The translations under genes were made by a program, and so were the position numbers. The notes under the pieces are model-generated. The model saw only the letters and a program-made list of their open reading frames with translations. It was not told where the DNA came from and did not search any database. A stretch of 64,000 bases of DNA from Vibrio fortis (lineage in GTDB: Bacteria; Pseudomonadota; Gammaproteobacteria; Enterobacterales; Vibrionaceae). Within the stretch, counting starts at the first letter, position 1. Each line of letters starts with the position of its first letter. Location: contig NZ_JFFR01000002.1 in assembly GCF_000695685.1 (NCBI RefSeq), positions 682,001 to 746,000 of the forward strand, read 5' to 3'. Of this stretch, positions 1 to 9,286 are shown piece by piece.

Positions 1-912
1 CAAACAGATGCCACCAAGCACACCCGGTAGACCGACTCCAGGGTTATAAAATTCAAGAAGTAAGCCGTAAATACCGATGAGCATAAGAATGTAGGCAACG
101 TTAGGATTGGTAATCACCGACAACAGACTGAAACGCCAATCTTGCTCACGCTCTACAAAGGCGACCTGATTGAGCTGAATGTCCTGATTAACGCCATTGA
201 TGATGACCGTACGTCCGTTGGTCATCTCAACCAACTGCGGTAAATCGCTCGCGATGAAATCAATCACATTTAACTCAAGTGCATTTTCTGAGTCCAAACT
301 GGCCGCCTCTCTCACCGCTTTTTCGGCCCACTCTTCATTGCGATTGTGCAATTTTGCCAAGCTGACGATGTAAGCCGCTGCATCGTTGATAACTTTCTTC
401 TCCATCGCAGTGGTTGCTTTTACCCGATCAGAATTCTCTTGCTTAGTATCGTCCTGCTCACTCGATTTCGATTTTTCATCTTGATTAGAGTCGTCTTGCG
501 GAGACAAAGGATCGGAAGGTGCTTTCCCTCCCCCAAGCGATACGGGTGTTGCTGCGCCTAAATTGGTTCCAGGAGCCATAGAGGCGATGTGACTGGCGAG
601 TAAGATATAAGTGCCAGCACTAGCGGCTCGCGAGCCTGCAGGCCCAACCCAAGTCGCGATAGGAACCGGTGATGTAGTGATGGAACGAATGATGTCACGC
701 ATCGACGAATCCAACCCGCCGGGCGTATTTATTCTTAATATGACGAGCTTGGCTTGCTCATCATGAGCTTGTTCTATTTCTCTCGTGAGATAATCGCTGG
801 TCGCCGGACCTATCCCTCCATTCACCTCTATAACCCAAACATCGTCGGCTTGAGAATTTGCAGAGCTGAACAGCAGAAGAAACGCAAACAGGCACTTCAA
901 TATAAAAGCCAT
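1..912 (-). CDS. NfeD-family membrane serine protease (ClpP class), 3' part outside window
   Basis: Read on the minus strand from an ATG at 912, preceded by a strong AAGGAGAG site; the frame stays open to base 1, so only the first 304 codons are visible. A signal peptide or first membrane helix (about residues 1–22) is followed by a ClpP-like/crotonase-fold region with RINTPGGLDSSMRDI and a serine in ASAGTYILLASH, the position of the catalytic Ser of the 1510-N/NfeD protease family. A low-complexity acidic insert (about 130–155) precedes the rest of the protease domain. A hydrophobic segment near the edge (NVAYILMLIGIYGLLLEF) begins the multi-helix membrane part. Family members cleave membrane proteins such as stomatins; the substrate here is unknown. 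Confidence 0.88.
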   Translation of the reverse strand, partial: MAFILKCLFAFLLLFSSANSQADDVWVIEVNGGIGPATSDYLTREIEQAHDEQAKLVILRINTPGGLDSSMRDIIRSITTSPVPIATWVGPAGSRAASAGTYILLASHIASMAPGTNLGAATPVSLGGGKAPSDPLSPQDDSNQDEKSKSSEQDDTKQENSDRVKATTAMEKKVINDAAAYIVSLAKLHNRNEEWAEKAVREAASLDSENALELNVIDFIASDLPQLVEMTNGRTVIINGVNQDIQLNQVAFVEREQDWRFSLLSVITNPNVAYILMLIGIYGLLLEFYNPGVGLPGVLGGICL

Positions 913-1387
913 GCCTCTCTCCTTACAACTGAGATGCTAGATAGACGTTTTATTTTAAAGCGCAGAGGTAACATCTTGGTAATAACTCGATACCTTAAGC
1001 ATAGTTCAGGCTAAATTTCGCACAACAAACATACTAATCTCGAGCCACATTGGAACGCTTAAAAAAAGCGCACAAATGAAAAGCAAATGTTAACGAGTGT
1101 GTATTAACACCCTCAACTTGAAAGTATTCACAAAACACACAGGGGTAAGGCTTTTATAAATTAAACAAATAACATCACATCAAAAACCGAGGCAAACGTT
1201 TGCTTTAGAGCAAAAGATCGCCAAATAACATTCATGTCACGTTTTTTGGTGCACTTTCGTCTCTGCTCATATTGATAAATGTAACAGATAAGTGTAAAAC
1301 TCATCACGAAACATTCATCCAATGGTACGACGTACATTGGCATGTAGTTCTAGGAATTTTACATTTTGTAGCACAGAGGTAACGGAA
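913..1387. other. Divergent intergenic region, AT-rich, no gene seen
   Basis: About 475 bases between the nfeD-like start and the symporter start. It is AT-rich, with no ORF of convincing coding character on either strand. It must hold the promoters of both neighbours. The only clear motif is the 12-bp palindrome at 1192–1203, listed separately. Confidence 0.6.
1192..1203. promoter_or_regulatory. PurR/LacI-type operator palindrome
   Basis: GCAAACGTTTGC is a perfect 12-bp palindrome equal to the core of the PurR operator (ACGCAAACGTTTGCGT). It lies about 185 bases upstream of the symporter start and about 280 bases upstream of the nfeD-like start. Control by PurR or another LacI-family protein is inferred from the motif alone. 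Confidence 0.5.
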
Positions 1388-2641
1388 GTGTTAAAAGAAA
1401 AGAGTTTACTAGGCAATATCGGCATTCAAGTCGTTATTGCTATGATCGTGGGTACTGTAGTGGGTGCCATGATGGGCGAGAGCGCAACTATGTTCGCTCC
1501 TCTAGGTGCGATCTTTATCAATTTAATCAAGATGCTGGTTATCCCATTGGTAGCAGTTGCACTGATCTCAGGTGCGGCAGGCTTAGGCAATAGCTCATCT
1601 GCGGGTAAAGTAGGTATCACTACTCTAGGTTACTTTGCACTGACTTCTGCACTGGCTGTTGCCCTTGCATTGATCATGGGTGAAGTATTCGAACCAGGAC
1701 GCGGTATCGACGTTTCTGGTGTTGAAGGTATGTTCTCATCTGAGTATGCATCGAAAGGCGAACTTCCAACTTTCTGGGCTACCATCACAGGTATGATCCC
1801 AACCAACGTTTTCCAGTCTTTAAACGAAGCAAACATCCTTCAGATTCTAGTATTCTGCCTGTTCTTTGGTATCGCAATCTCTAAGCAAGCGAAAGAGAAG
1901 CGTGATCCAATCATCAACGGTGTAAACGCTATCGTTGACGCAATGGTTTGGATGATCAACAAAGTAATGATCATCGCTCCTCTTGGCGTATTTGGTCTAA
2001 TGGCTGAAGCAGTAGGTACGTTCGGTTTTGGCGCACTAATGGTCGTATTCAAACTGTTCGTTGTTTACGTAGCTGCAATCCTAGTATTCGGCTTCGTTGC
2101 TTACCCACTGATGATTCAAATCTTCACAAAGACATCAGCGAAGAAATTCCTGACAGCAATGAAGAAGCCTCAAGCCGTTGCACTTTCAACAGCATCTTCA
2201 ATGGCAACTCTACCTGTAACTATGGATACAGTAGAGAATGAGCTGGGTGTTCGTAACTCAACTGCATCATTCGTACTACCTCTTGGCGCGACAATCAACA
2301 TGTCTGGTAACGCGATATACTACGGCCTAGTTGCTATCTTCTTTGCACAGCTATTCAACATCGACCTATCAATGGGCGCGTACATCGCAATCATCGTGAC
2401 ATCAACTCTTGGTGCTGTAGGCCAAGCGGGTGTTCCTGGTCCATCATTCCTAGTTGTAGCCGTTCTGCTAGCAGCAGGTATTCCAATCGAAGGTCTACCA
2501 CTACTGTTCGCTCTTGACCGTATCTTCGACATGATTCGTACAGCTCTGAACATCACTGGTGATGCAGCGTGTGCGGTTATCGTTGACTCGCTGATCAAAG
2601 ACGAAGAGAAAGAAGCTGAGCTACAGAAACAGCAAGCGTAA
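1388..2641 (+). CDS. Sodium:dicarboxylate/amino-acid symporter (DAACS family)
   Basis: Inner-membrane secondary transporter of the glutamate/dicarboxylate:cation symporter family (GltP/DctA/SstT relatives), 417 residues from the GTG at 1388. That start is preferred over an upstream ATG at 1322 because AGAGGT lies seven bases before it and the protein then begins at the usual position, just ahead of the first helix. The serine-rich re-entrant loop (LSTASSMATLPVT), the conserved MDTVENELGV stretch, the ATINMSGNAIYY motif of helix 7 and the VGQAGVPGPSFLV hairpin region are all present, so substrate and sodium sites look intact. The substrate (glutamate, aspartate, serine/threonine or C4-dicarboxylate) cannot be told from sequence alone. 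Transcribed singly, with a clear terminator after the stop. Confidence 0.9.
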   Translation: MLKEKSLLGNIGIQVVIAMIVGTVVGAMMGESATMFAPLGAIFINLIKMLVIPLVAVALISGAAGLGNSSSAGKVGITTLGYFALTSALAVALALIMGEVFEPGRGIDVSGVEGMFSSEYASKGELPTFWATITGMIPTNVFQSLNEANILQILVFCLFFGIAISKQAKEKRDPIINGVNAIVDAMVWMINKVMIIAPLGVFGLMAEAVGTFGFGALMVVFKLFVVYVAAILVFGFVAYPLMIQIFTKTSAKKFLTAMKKPQAVALSTASSMATLPVTMDTVENELGVRNSTASFVLPLGATINMSGNAIYYGLVAIFFAQLFNIDLSMGAYIAIIVTSTLGAVGQAGVPGPSFLVVAVLLAAGIPIEGLPLLFALDRIFDMIRTALNITGDAACAVIVDSLIKDEEKEAELQKQQA

Positions 2642-2661
2642 TTTCGATTCTATCGATAAGC

Positions 2662-2690
2662 AAAAAGCCACTCTATGAGTGGCTTTTTTT
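2662..2690 (+). terminator. Rho-independent terminator after the symporter
   Basis: An AAAAGCCACTC/AGTGGCTTTT-type stem with a short loop, followed by a run of T, about 20 bases after the symporter stop. Confidence 0.9.
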
Positions 2691-2767
2691 GTTCTGAGGG
2701 AAGTAAATAGTTGAAAAGGCTTAAACTGCAATGCTTCCAATTATCTCGAAGTGACGTACAAAGCAAC

Positions 2768-3349
2768 TTAATATGGATGGTTACTTTCGGTCTTAAGTAA
2801 GCTTGCTATTACTTCCTGATATTGGTTTAAGTTAAAGGTAGAACGGTCAGAGTTAAATTTTTTCTGCCTTGACTCTAAATAGGGTTGAGAAACCAGTGAG
2901 TTCATCAACATTTGGTAGTAGTGAAAATTCGATTCGTTACAGCCATCAACTAAATAAAGGAGGTTTTCAAGAGTTTTGTGATAGGTGAAACCGAACTTAG
3001 ATTCTTTTAATCTTTGTACATTATCGTGATTGAACGAACTGCCACCAAGAGTAAAGAATAAAAATATATTGGGTGCACTTTCCCAAAAATCAATTAGCTC
3101 AGAGATTAACTGTTGTAACTGTATCCCTTCTACTCTTTGATATTTGGAAAACTGCTCTTCAAAACGATGAGTATGCTCTTCGATGAGCTGATCAAATAAT
3201 TGCTCTTTATTATTAAAGTAATAGAGAATTAACGCAGGACTCACTCCTGCAGACTTAGCAATAGAGCGAATAGATACTTTATTATAAGGCTGACAAATAA
3301 ATAACTTTTCTGCTGCACATAATATTTCTTCTCTTTTTTCATTAGGCAT
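2768..3349 (-). CDS. TetR/AcrR-family transcriptional regulator
   Basis: A 193-residue protein if it starts at the ATG at 3349 (MPNEKREEIL...); a longer reading from 3415 adds 22 residues of non-domain sequence. The N-terminal helix-turn-helix (about residues 5–50: AAEKLF, VSIRSIAKSAGVSPALILYYFNNKEQLF) is typical of TetR. The remaining 140 residues would form the ligand-binding/dimerisation domain and have no recognisable signature. The neighbouring units are separately transcribed, so the target is unclear; autoregulation is the usual pattern. Confidence 0.85.
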   Translation of the reverse strand: MPNEKREEILCAAEKLFICQPYNKVSIRSIAKSAGVSPALILYYFNNKEQLFDQLIEEHTHRFEEQFSKYQRVEGIQLQQLISELIDFWESAPNIFLFFTLGGSSFNHDNVQRLKESKFGFTYHKTLENLLYLVDGCNESNFHYYQMLMNSLVSQPYLESRQKKFNSDRSTFNLNQYQEVIASLLKTESNHPY

Positions 3350-3601
3350 CAGATTGTATTCCACCCGCTTGTTTACATATACAACACATCTTATAACTCG
3401 AATAAACAATCTCAATATGGAACAAAAACATTTAGAACACGGTTAAGCAGCCTGCATGATGAAGGCAACATTTAAAAAATGCTCTTGAAATGTAATCAAA
3501 ATAAAGCTGAGTAATTACTCCAACAAACAATAACATAGAAGTTTGCAATACCATGTAAGGGTTCAGTAAGAGCCATTACTTCAACGTAAGCCAATGTAAG
3601 A

Positions 3602-3628
3602 GTGGCGCTCAAATTGAGCGCCACTTTT
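3602..3628. terminator. Strong hairpin downstream of the PstS-like gene
   Basis: A perfect GTGGCGCTCAA/TTGAGCGCCAC stem. On the minus strand it follows the stop at 3633 directly, but the T-run lies on the plus-strand side (TTTT). It probably ends the chemoreceptor–porin–PstS-like transcript, although the U-tract is poor in that direction. Confidence 0.6.
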
Positions 3629-3632
3629 AAGT

Positions 3633-4028
3633 CTAGAGTTTCAAAATCACTTTAACTGAACTATCAACTAAGGATTCATCAATATAAGCAATGGTATTCG
3701 AGGAGCTTGCAACCATGTCCTTTGCAAGGCTCTCCTGCCCTACTGATTTAGGTGGTTGACCTTTACCTGTAAATACTCGCTTAGCCCAATATGCTTGCAA
3801 CTGAGCCTCTGTCTTTTGAGTAATGGCTTGATGGAACTCTGTTTTCATTGGATGCCCATCTTCCAAGTCAACCGCTTCAATTTGCAGCGACTTCGCTTTA
3901 CCCAAATACAACTTCTTCACTGTGGATGCATCAAGCTCACTCATCGACGGGCTTCCAACTACAACGATGCCTGCGAACGCATTTACACTGCTAAGAAGAG
4001 CAGCGGCTAATAATGTTTTTTTCAACAT
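3633..4028 (-). CDS. Small PstS-like periplasmic phosphate/anion-binding protein
   Basis: A 131-residue secreted protein with a clear signal peptide (MLKKTLLAAALLSSVNAFAG). The mature part (IVVVGSPSMSELDASTVKKLYLGKAKSL, YWAKRVFTGKGQPPKSV, DMVASSSNTIAYID) matches one half of the PstS-like PBP fold annotated as phosphate ABC transporter substrate-binding protein. At this length it is a single-lobe version, far shorter than a true PstS (about 320 residues), and no permease genes are nearby. It is last in an operon with a porin (11-base gap) and a chemoreceptor, which suggests a sensing or outer-membrane role over classical transport (inference). Confidence 0.75.
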   Translation of the reverse strand: MLKKTLLAAALLSSVNAFAGIVVVGSPSMSELDASTVKKLYLGKAKSLQIEAVDLEDGHPMKTEFHQAITQKTEAQLQAYWAKRVFTGKGQPPKSVGQESLAKDMVASSSNTIAYIDESLVDSSVKVILKL

Positions 4029-4039
4029 GGCTCTCTTCC

Positions 4040-5290
4040 TTAAAATACAGCGTCAACTTTCAAAGTGTACAAGATGTTTTCGTCGTTCTTATATTCCGAT
4101 GCTACGCCGCCATAAGTTGAACCAAAGCCAGTCAGGTAGCTAATGTCACCTTTCAGGGCAATATTTGGAAGGAAGTCCCAACGTGCACCGATGCTGTACG
4201 TAGTGCGTTGTGTATTTAGCTTATCAGCCAATGCTTTTGCTGAGCCATATGCGTATCTCGCAGATACACTGTTTGGATTTTGAAGTAGATTTGCAAGCTG
4301 GCGGTCTGCCGTTGCGTTTCGCTCGTCATCGTCTTGTGTTTCCATGTGTGAAACTGTCACGTATGGCGTTACGTCATCCAAGCGGTACGCCGCTGTTAGG
4401 TACGCAGCATCAACGTCGTAGTAAAAACCTTCAACCGTTGTGCGAGTCACTTCAGAAACCAGCATTAGGTTGCCATTTTCGTATCGACCACCAACACCGT
4501 AGAACTTAGCTTTATCATCATCAAACGTTGAATTTAGCACTGACTGGTTGTTTTCGTTCCAGTTCGTAGAAGAGCTAATCACAGACTGTGCGTAAACGGC
4601 ACGAAGCGTCCAAGTGTCATCAGTCCAATTGACTACACCACCAGCAATATCATCAAACTGTGTATCAGCGTTGTAGCTATGCTTTGATGCCGATAGCTTT
4701 TGTGAACCAGCAAAACCTTGGAATGAAAGCGTACTATCATCCAGTTCCATATCGTAAATAAAGTCACCACCAGTGAGAGAGGTTAAAACCACTGAGCCGT
4801 ATACTTCGTTAGGAACTCTCACGCCAACCTGTGCATAACCAACTTCTAAGTAGTCAGAGTACATGAACAGTGGCAAACGCAACTTACCACCACGAACAGT
4901 CAAGTTAGGTGTCACTTTGTGGCTTAAGAATGCCCACTCTACATCTGGAGACCAGTTCTCTTTTTTATTGCCACGAGCGACCATTTGAACAACCGCAGAA
5001 GTCGATTCATTAACTTCGAACTCACCTTGCAAACCGAACAAAGAACCTTCATCAAAGCGCACTTTATTTTCCGACTTCATGAAGGCATGGTTTTGATTGC
5101 CTAATTGCATGTTTAAAGACGCAAAGCCATTGAAACTAAACTTATCCGCAATTGAGTTTTGCTCTTTCGCTTCAAGGAGCGCGACCTTTTTCTCTAGCTC
5201 AGCCAATTTTTGCTCATCTGCAGCTTGTGTTGCGAACGACGCCGCAAGCGCTACTGCCACAGGCAATAAGCGAAATGGGGAGTGAGTCAT
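4040..5290 (-). CDS. Outer-membrane porin-like beta-barrel protein
   Basis: 416 residues. A signal peptide ends near ATQAAD and is followed by a short coiled coil (LAELEKKVALLEAKEQ), as in trimeric porins with a periplasmic coil. The rest alternates polar and aromatic/hydrophobic residues as in beta strands and ends in a terminal aromatic (...LKVDAVF), the outer-membrane insertion signal. The general architecture resembles DcaP/phosphate-selective porins, but I cannot fix the subfamily. It sits between the chemoreceptor gene (12-base gap) and the PstS-like gene (11-base gap), so the three are almost certainly co-transcribed. Confidence 0.75.
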   Translation of the reverse strand: MTHSPFRLLPVAVALAASFATQAADEQKLAELEKKVALLEAKEQNSIADKFSFNGFASLNMQLGNQNHAFMKSENKVRFDEGSLFGLQGEFEVNESTSAVVQMVARGNKKENWSPDVEWAFLSHKVTPNLTVRGGKLRLPLFMYSDYLEVGYAQVGVRVPNEVYGSVVLTSLTGGDFIYDMELDDSTLSFQGFAGSQKLSASKHSYNADTQFDDIAGGVVNWTDDTWTLRAVYAQSVISSSTNWNENNQSVLNSTFDDDKAKFYGVGGRYENGNLMLVSEVTRTTVEGFYYDVDAAYLTAAYRLDDVTPYVTVSHMETQDDDERNATADRQLANLLQNPNSVSARYAYGSAKALADKLNTQRTTYSIGARWDFLPNIALKGDISYLTGFGSTYGGVASEYKNDENILYTLKVDAVF

Positions 5291-5302
5291 TATTGTTCTC
5301 CG

Positions 5303-6922
5303 TTATACTTTGAATTGTGAAGTGGATTTGCTCAGCTCTGTAACGATGTCACTGAGTTGGTGACTCAGAGCTTCTAATTGATCGGTAGACTGAGATACTT
5401 GGTGAGAGCACTGTCTAAAATCATCCATATGGGTATGAATCTGTTTTGAAGCGCGAGCCTGATGTTCTGTCGTACTCGCTATCTGACGATTAAGTTCGGT
5501 AATTTCCTCAACCTGCCCACTTATTTCGAGTAAGTAGTCTCCTGCGTTTTGCGCATCTCCAACGGCCTGGGACGAGCTTGTAAGTCCTTGGTCCATAGCA
5601 CCTACCGCCGCATTTGAACCAGACTTTAGTTCACCGAGTAAAGCATTAATCTCTGTCGCAGATTGCTGGGTATTATTGGCGAGGACACGTACTTCATCAG
5701 AAACGACGGCAAAACCGCGCCCATGGTCCCCCGCTCGAGCGGCTTCAATGGCAGCATTGAGTGCGAGTAGATTGGTTTGCTCCGCAACGCTTTGTATCGT
5801 GCTCAAGATTGAGCCTACGTTGCTCGCATTTTTGTCCAACTGTTTTAACTTTGTCGCCGTATCACGGATGTTACTTGCCAGCTCTTCTATCTCCTGGCTT
5901 GTTTTCAATACTACTTGAGTACCCGTTTGCGCACTTGCATTCGCCTTCTGTGCTTGTGAATCAGCATGTGATGCAAAGCCAACAACTTGTTCAATGAGAG
6001 CGATGATGTTGTTAACCGCATCAGTCACTTCTTCAATATGGTCACGTTGAGTGCTGTTTAACGCCAAAGTTTGATGGGATTCACTGCGAATCTTATCGCT
6101 AACCACTTCTAACTCTTGTCCAATACTCAAAGTGCTTGCGATGATCCCTTGAAGCTTTTCAATAAATTGGTTAACGCTTTGCACTAAGGTTGCAATTTCA
6201 TCTTTGCCTGAGTAATCAATTCGAACTGTCAGGTCACCATCACCTGTTGCGATAGCTTGCATCTTTTCGGTTACCAACAGGATTGAACTGATAACAGATT
6301 TGAAGATTGCATAACCGACAGCAAAGACAGACAAGAGAAAGAAAACACCAAGCCAAACTGATTGTTGGGCAGCATCATTTGCGGCGTTCTCTGAGTGTAA
6401 AATGGTATCAACGACATTTTGGCTCGTTGATGCACGTATCTGGTCGCTTAACGCAAGTAACGAGTCATAATCCGCGCTGAGCTTATCCGACCTAACCGTT
6501 AAGTTATCAAAGGAGTCATTTAAATTAATGAAATCTAAACTCAACGCATATGCAGATTCGGTGTATTTTTTTAGCGCAAGTGACAATTTATTAAACGCAT
6601 CAGCTTGTGAAGGTAGAACTATCGCTCCCTTATTTGCTTCGACTTGTAAATCAGCGGATATTTGGCGTGCATAATCGATAGCCTGCTCGTCTTCCATGAT
6701 CACAGCGGCTTCAAATTGTTGTCGCACATTTGGTAACAGAGAGTTTATTTTTGTGGCATGCTCTAACGCGGGGTAATAACTTAACTCTAATTGAGTGAGT
6801 CGCTGACTATTATCACGGTGAATAAAGACATTGATGGTAATTATCGCCGCTAAACTGAGCGAGATAATTGATAAAAGAACGACAAATTGTACTTTTATAT
6901 TGATATAACGAGACAGCAGCAT
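5303..6922 (-). CDS. Methyl-accepting chemotaxis protein
   Basis: 539 residues with classic chemoreceptor layout: membrane helix 1 (about 10–30), a helical periplasmic sensor domain of about 160 residues, membrane helix 2 (about 190–212), HAMP (about 213–265, with [20 protein letters not shown]) and a long cytoplasmic coiled coil. The signalling hairpin tip [18 protein letters not shown] is intact. There is no C-terminal CheR/CheB-tethering pentapeptide; the protein ends TSQFKV. The sensor domain looks like a four-helix type and gives no ligand by itself. It is first in an operon with a porin and a small PstS-like binding protein, a context that points to an anion ligand delivered by the binding protein (inference). 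Confidence 0.92.
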   Translation of the reverse strand: MLLSRYINIKVQFVVLLSIISLSLAAIITINVFIHRDNSQRLTQLELSYYPALEHATKINSLLPNVRQQFEAAVIMEDEQAIDYARQISADLQVEANKGAIVLPSQADAFNKLSLALKKYTESAYALSLDFINLNDSFDNLTVRSDKLSADYDSLLALSDQIRASTSQNVVDTILHSENAANDAAQQSVWLGVFFLLSVFAVGYAIFKSVISSILLVTEKMQAIATGDGDLTVRIDYSGKDEIATLVQSVNQFIEKLQGIIASTLSIGQELEVVSDKIRSESHQTLALNSTQRDHIEEVTDAVNNIIALIEQVVGFASHADSQAQKANASAQTGTQVVLKTSQEIEELASNIRDTATKLKQLDKNASNVGSILSTIQSVAEQTNLLALNAAIEAARAGDHGRGFAVVSDEVRVLANNTQQSATEINALLGELKSGSNAAVGAMDQGLTSSSQAVGDAQNAGDYLLEISGQVEEITELNRQIASTTEHQARASKQIHTHMDDFRQCSHQVSQSTDQLEALSHQLSDIVTELSKSTSQFKV

Positions 6923-7075
6923 ATGGTTCTATTTAATTATCGCAAATTGATAATTATGTTACCGTCAGATCACTTCCCGTGGTGAATGGATTCACTAAAC
7001 AAATGACACGTTATGTTTAAACTGGGTTCAATCAATGATTATAATTTTATTAAAGCCTTGCTTACCCATCGCCCA

Positions 7076-7113
7076 AAGAAAAAACCCGAAGAACTGTGCC
7101 CTCGGGGTTTATT
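7076..7113 (-). terminator. Terminator downstream of the hisC-like/binding-protein operon
   Basis: Read on the minus strand: an AACCC...GGGTT hairpin with a GC-rich stem, followed by six T residues, about 85 bases after the binding-protein stop. Confidence 0.75.
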
Positions 7114-7196
7114 ATCAATCAATACTAAACTATTAGCATTTCTATTATATACATATAAGGTTGTTTAATTGATGTTCTGACATTGATACTTCGAAT

Positions 7197-7979
7197 TTAC
7201 AAATCACTGCCATAGATATCAAAAGAGAAATACTTAGCGGCTATCTTATCGTAGGTGCCGTTCGCTCGAATCTCTTCGATGGCATTATTGAACTGCTCCG
7301 CTAATTTTGCATCTTGTTTTCTTAACGCCAGCGCTGTGCCTTCACCGATATAAGCTTTATCGGTTACCGCTTTACCTTTGAATTCGAAATCCTTTCCTTC
7401 TGTTTTATCTAGGAACGCAAGTGATAGCTGGTCTGAGTTACCAAATGTGACGTCTAAACGACCGTTCTGAAGATCAAGGTAGACTTCATCTTGGCCAGTA
7501 TAACGCTTGATGGTTGCGACACTGCCGAACTTGTCGGTCACATAACGGTCATGAATAGTCCCTTGCTGCACGCCAATGGTTTTACCCGCTAAACCATTTT
7601 GGTCGATATCAAATGTGGCGCTTTTAGCGGCAACGAATACTGCCGGGGTTTGATAGTATTTATCCGTAAACAGGATCTTACGCTTACGCTCTTCAGTAAT
7701 ACGCATCGACGCCATAATCACATCTGACTTTCTTGCCAGTAGACTTGGAATCAACGAGTCCCAGCTTTGCGATACCCAAGTACAGTCGAGTTTCGCTTGC
7801 TCACATAAGGCATCGGCTATCTCAATATCGAACCCAACCGGCACACCGTCGCTGTTTTTATAGTTAAAAGGTGGATAAGTAAAATCTGAGGCCAAGCGAA
7901 CCTCTTTCGCCTCTACGGCGGTACCAAGTAGAGCAGCTGCGCAAGTGAGTCCTAGTAGTATCTTTTTCATCATTGCCAT
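7197..7979 (-). CDS. Periplasmic amino-acid-binding protein (SBP family 3)
   Basis: 260 residues with a signal peptide (KKILLGLTCAAALLGTAVEA). The family-3 solute-binding fold shows in DFTYPPFNYKNSDGVPVGFDIEIADALC, SWDSLIPSLLARKSDVIMASMRITEERKRKILFT and GVQQGTIHDRY, close to the lysine/arginine/ornithine and histidine binding proteins. AGGATGG lies just before a cluster of three in-frame ATGs (7979, 7973, 7970); one of the latter two is likely the real start. It follows the hisC-like gene after one base. No permease or ATPase genes are adjacent, so it must borrow a permease or serve in sensing. Confidence 0.88.
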   Translation of the reverse strand: MAMMKKILLGLTCAAALLGTAVEAKEVRLASDFTYPPFNYKNSDGVPVGFDIEIADALCEQAKLDCTWVSQSWDSLIPSLLARKSDVIMASMRITEERKRKILFTDKYYQTPAVFVAAKSATFDIDQNGLAGKTIGVQQGTIHDRYVTDKFGSVATIKRYTGQDEVYLDLQNGRLDVTFGNSDQLSLAFLDKTEGKDFEFKGKAVTDKAYIGEGTALALRKQDAKLAEQFNNAIEEIRANGTYDKIAAKYFSFDIYGSDL

Positions 7980-7980
7980 C

Positions 7981-9105
7981 CTAGATATGATCTTTATCGA
8001 GTTGAAGTTGAGGTTCTGTATTCTGAGTGTGTTGTCTCTGACGTAATTCTTTCTGGTAGTGATTCAGTGACGATATCACTTCATCCATGCTCTCTTTACT
8101 GCCAATACTGATGCGAACGCAATTACGTAACGCAGGCTCATGATGTTGATTCCTGGTTACAATGCCATTTTTCGCCAATACGCTAAACAGTTGGTGTTCA
8201 GGCTTGTGCTTCAGCAACACAAAGTTGGTCGACGACGGGTAAACTTGCTCAATGAAATCAAACTTTGCCAATTGAGTTGCAAAGCGATTACGAACTTCAA
8301 CCAAGTCTAATGTCGCGTCTTGCATTACTGAAACTCGCTCGTCAGACAGTGCTTCTAGTACTATTTGTGATGAGCAATCCGGCATTGGGTATGGCGGAAT
8401 CAGCTTCGCGACATACTGCATCACGTTTGGACTCGCCAAGATAAATCCGCAACGCACTGCAGCCAATCCAAACGCCTTAGACAAAGTGCGAATCACCACC
8501 AAGTGTGGATAGCGCTCAATTAGGTTTACGGCTGATGTCTGCGGTTCAAACTCGATATACGCTTCATCAACTACCACGAGTGATTTGCCTTGCGTACCTT
8601 CAAGTACTTCTACCAGATCTGATTTAGGGATCACATTGCCAGTTGGGTTGTTCGGTGAACAAAGGAAAACGATATTCGCTAACTCTGCTCTCTCTATCAC
8701 GTCGGCAGTATCTAAACTGAAATCTTCCTTAAGCGGCGAATCTAGTGTTTCAATCGCCAACGCATCAGCACAAAACTCATACATTGCATAGGTTGGAGAG
8801 CAAATCAGTATCTTGTCTTGAGCAGGTTTACAGAATGTTCTGATTAATAGATCAATCGCTTCATCCGCTCCACGCACCGCAACCGTATCAGCATCCGTTT
8901 CACAATAGGCTTGATATGCTTTTGCTATGTCTTGCGGCAAAAAGTCAGGATAGCGGTTATGCCCTACTTCACCCTGAAAGAGTGGGCTCTCTAATTCGTT
9001 TGCATTTAACCAAACACGCCCATCACCACCAATTCTTCTCGCCGATTGGTAAGGTATTAATTTTTTTACTGCCTGAGGCACTAAGCTATCGATAAAAGAT
9101 ATCAA
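7981..9105 (-). CDS. HisC-like PLP-dependent aminotransferase
   Basis: 374 residues, fold-type I aminotransferase of the histidinol-phosphate aminotransferase subgroup: LNANELESPLF (HisC N-terminal motif), CSPNNPTGN, VVVDEAYIEF, and the PLP lysine in RTLSKAFGLAAVRCG. The start is a TTG at 9105 with AAAGGA seven bases upstream; there is no ATG in that position. It is outside any his biosynthetic operon and paired with an amino-acid-binding protein gene, so it is likely a paralogue that transaminates an imported amino acid or aromatic analogue (inference). The C-terminus is longer than usual and Gln-rich. Confidence 0.85.
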   Translation of the reverse strand: MISFIDSLVPQAVKKLIPYQSARRIGGDGRVWLNANELESPLFQGEVGHNRYPDFLPQDIAKAYQAYCETDADTVAVRGADEAIDLLIRTFCKPAQDKILICSPTYAMYEFCADALAIETLDSPLKEDFSLDTADVIERAELANIVFLCSPNNPTGNVIPKSDLVEVLEGTQGKSLVVVDEAYIEFEPQTSAVNLIERYPHLVVIRTLSKAFGLAAVRCGFILASPNVMQYVAKLIPPYPMPDCSSQIVLEALSDERVSVMQDATLDLVEVRNRFATQLAKFDFIEQVYPSSTNFVLLKHKPEHQLFSVLAKNGIVTRNQHHEPALRNCVRISIGSKESMDEVISSLNHYQKELRQRQHTQNTEPQLQLDKDHI

Positions 9106-9153
9106 GAGGCGTTCCTTTCCACATAATCAGAATGTTATCACCACCGATTTCAT

Positions 9154-9186
9154 ATTCAATATATGCGACATATCCACATATTGAAT
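9154..9186. promoter_or_regulatory. Inverted repeat between the hisC-like gene and its LysR regulator
   Basis: ATTCAATAT (9154–9162) and its exact complement ATATTGAAT (9178–9186) are separated by 15 bases in the 181-base divergent promoter region. Size and place suit a LysR-type operator controlling both directions. Confidence 0.5.
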
Positions 9187-9286
9187 CATAAATGATGATT
9201 AAGTATTTACATTCAAACAGAACACTATTGATAAATGAATCGAAATAATTACATAATAGCCATGATAAAAAGTCATAGGTATACAT

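Noticed and set aside
346..1014. Two plus-strand ORFs (346–561, 754–1014) over the left end
   Set aside because: They are shadows of the NfeD-like gene on the minus strand, whose protein sequence is clearly of that family; the second also crosses its start region.
1161..1343. 60-aa minus-strand ORF upstream of the symporter
   Set aside because: It lies in the promoter region, lacks a ribosome site and protein-like composition, and covers the PurR-like palindrome.
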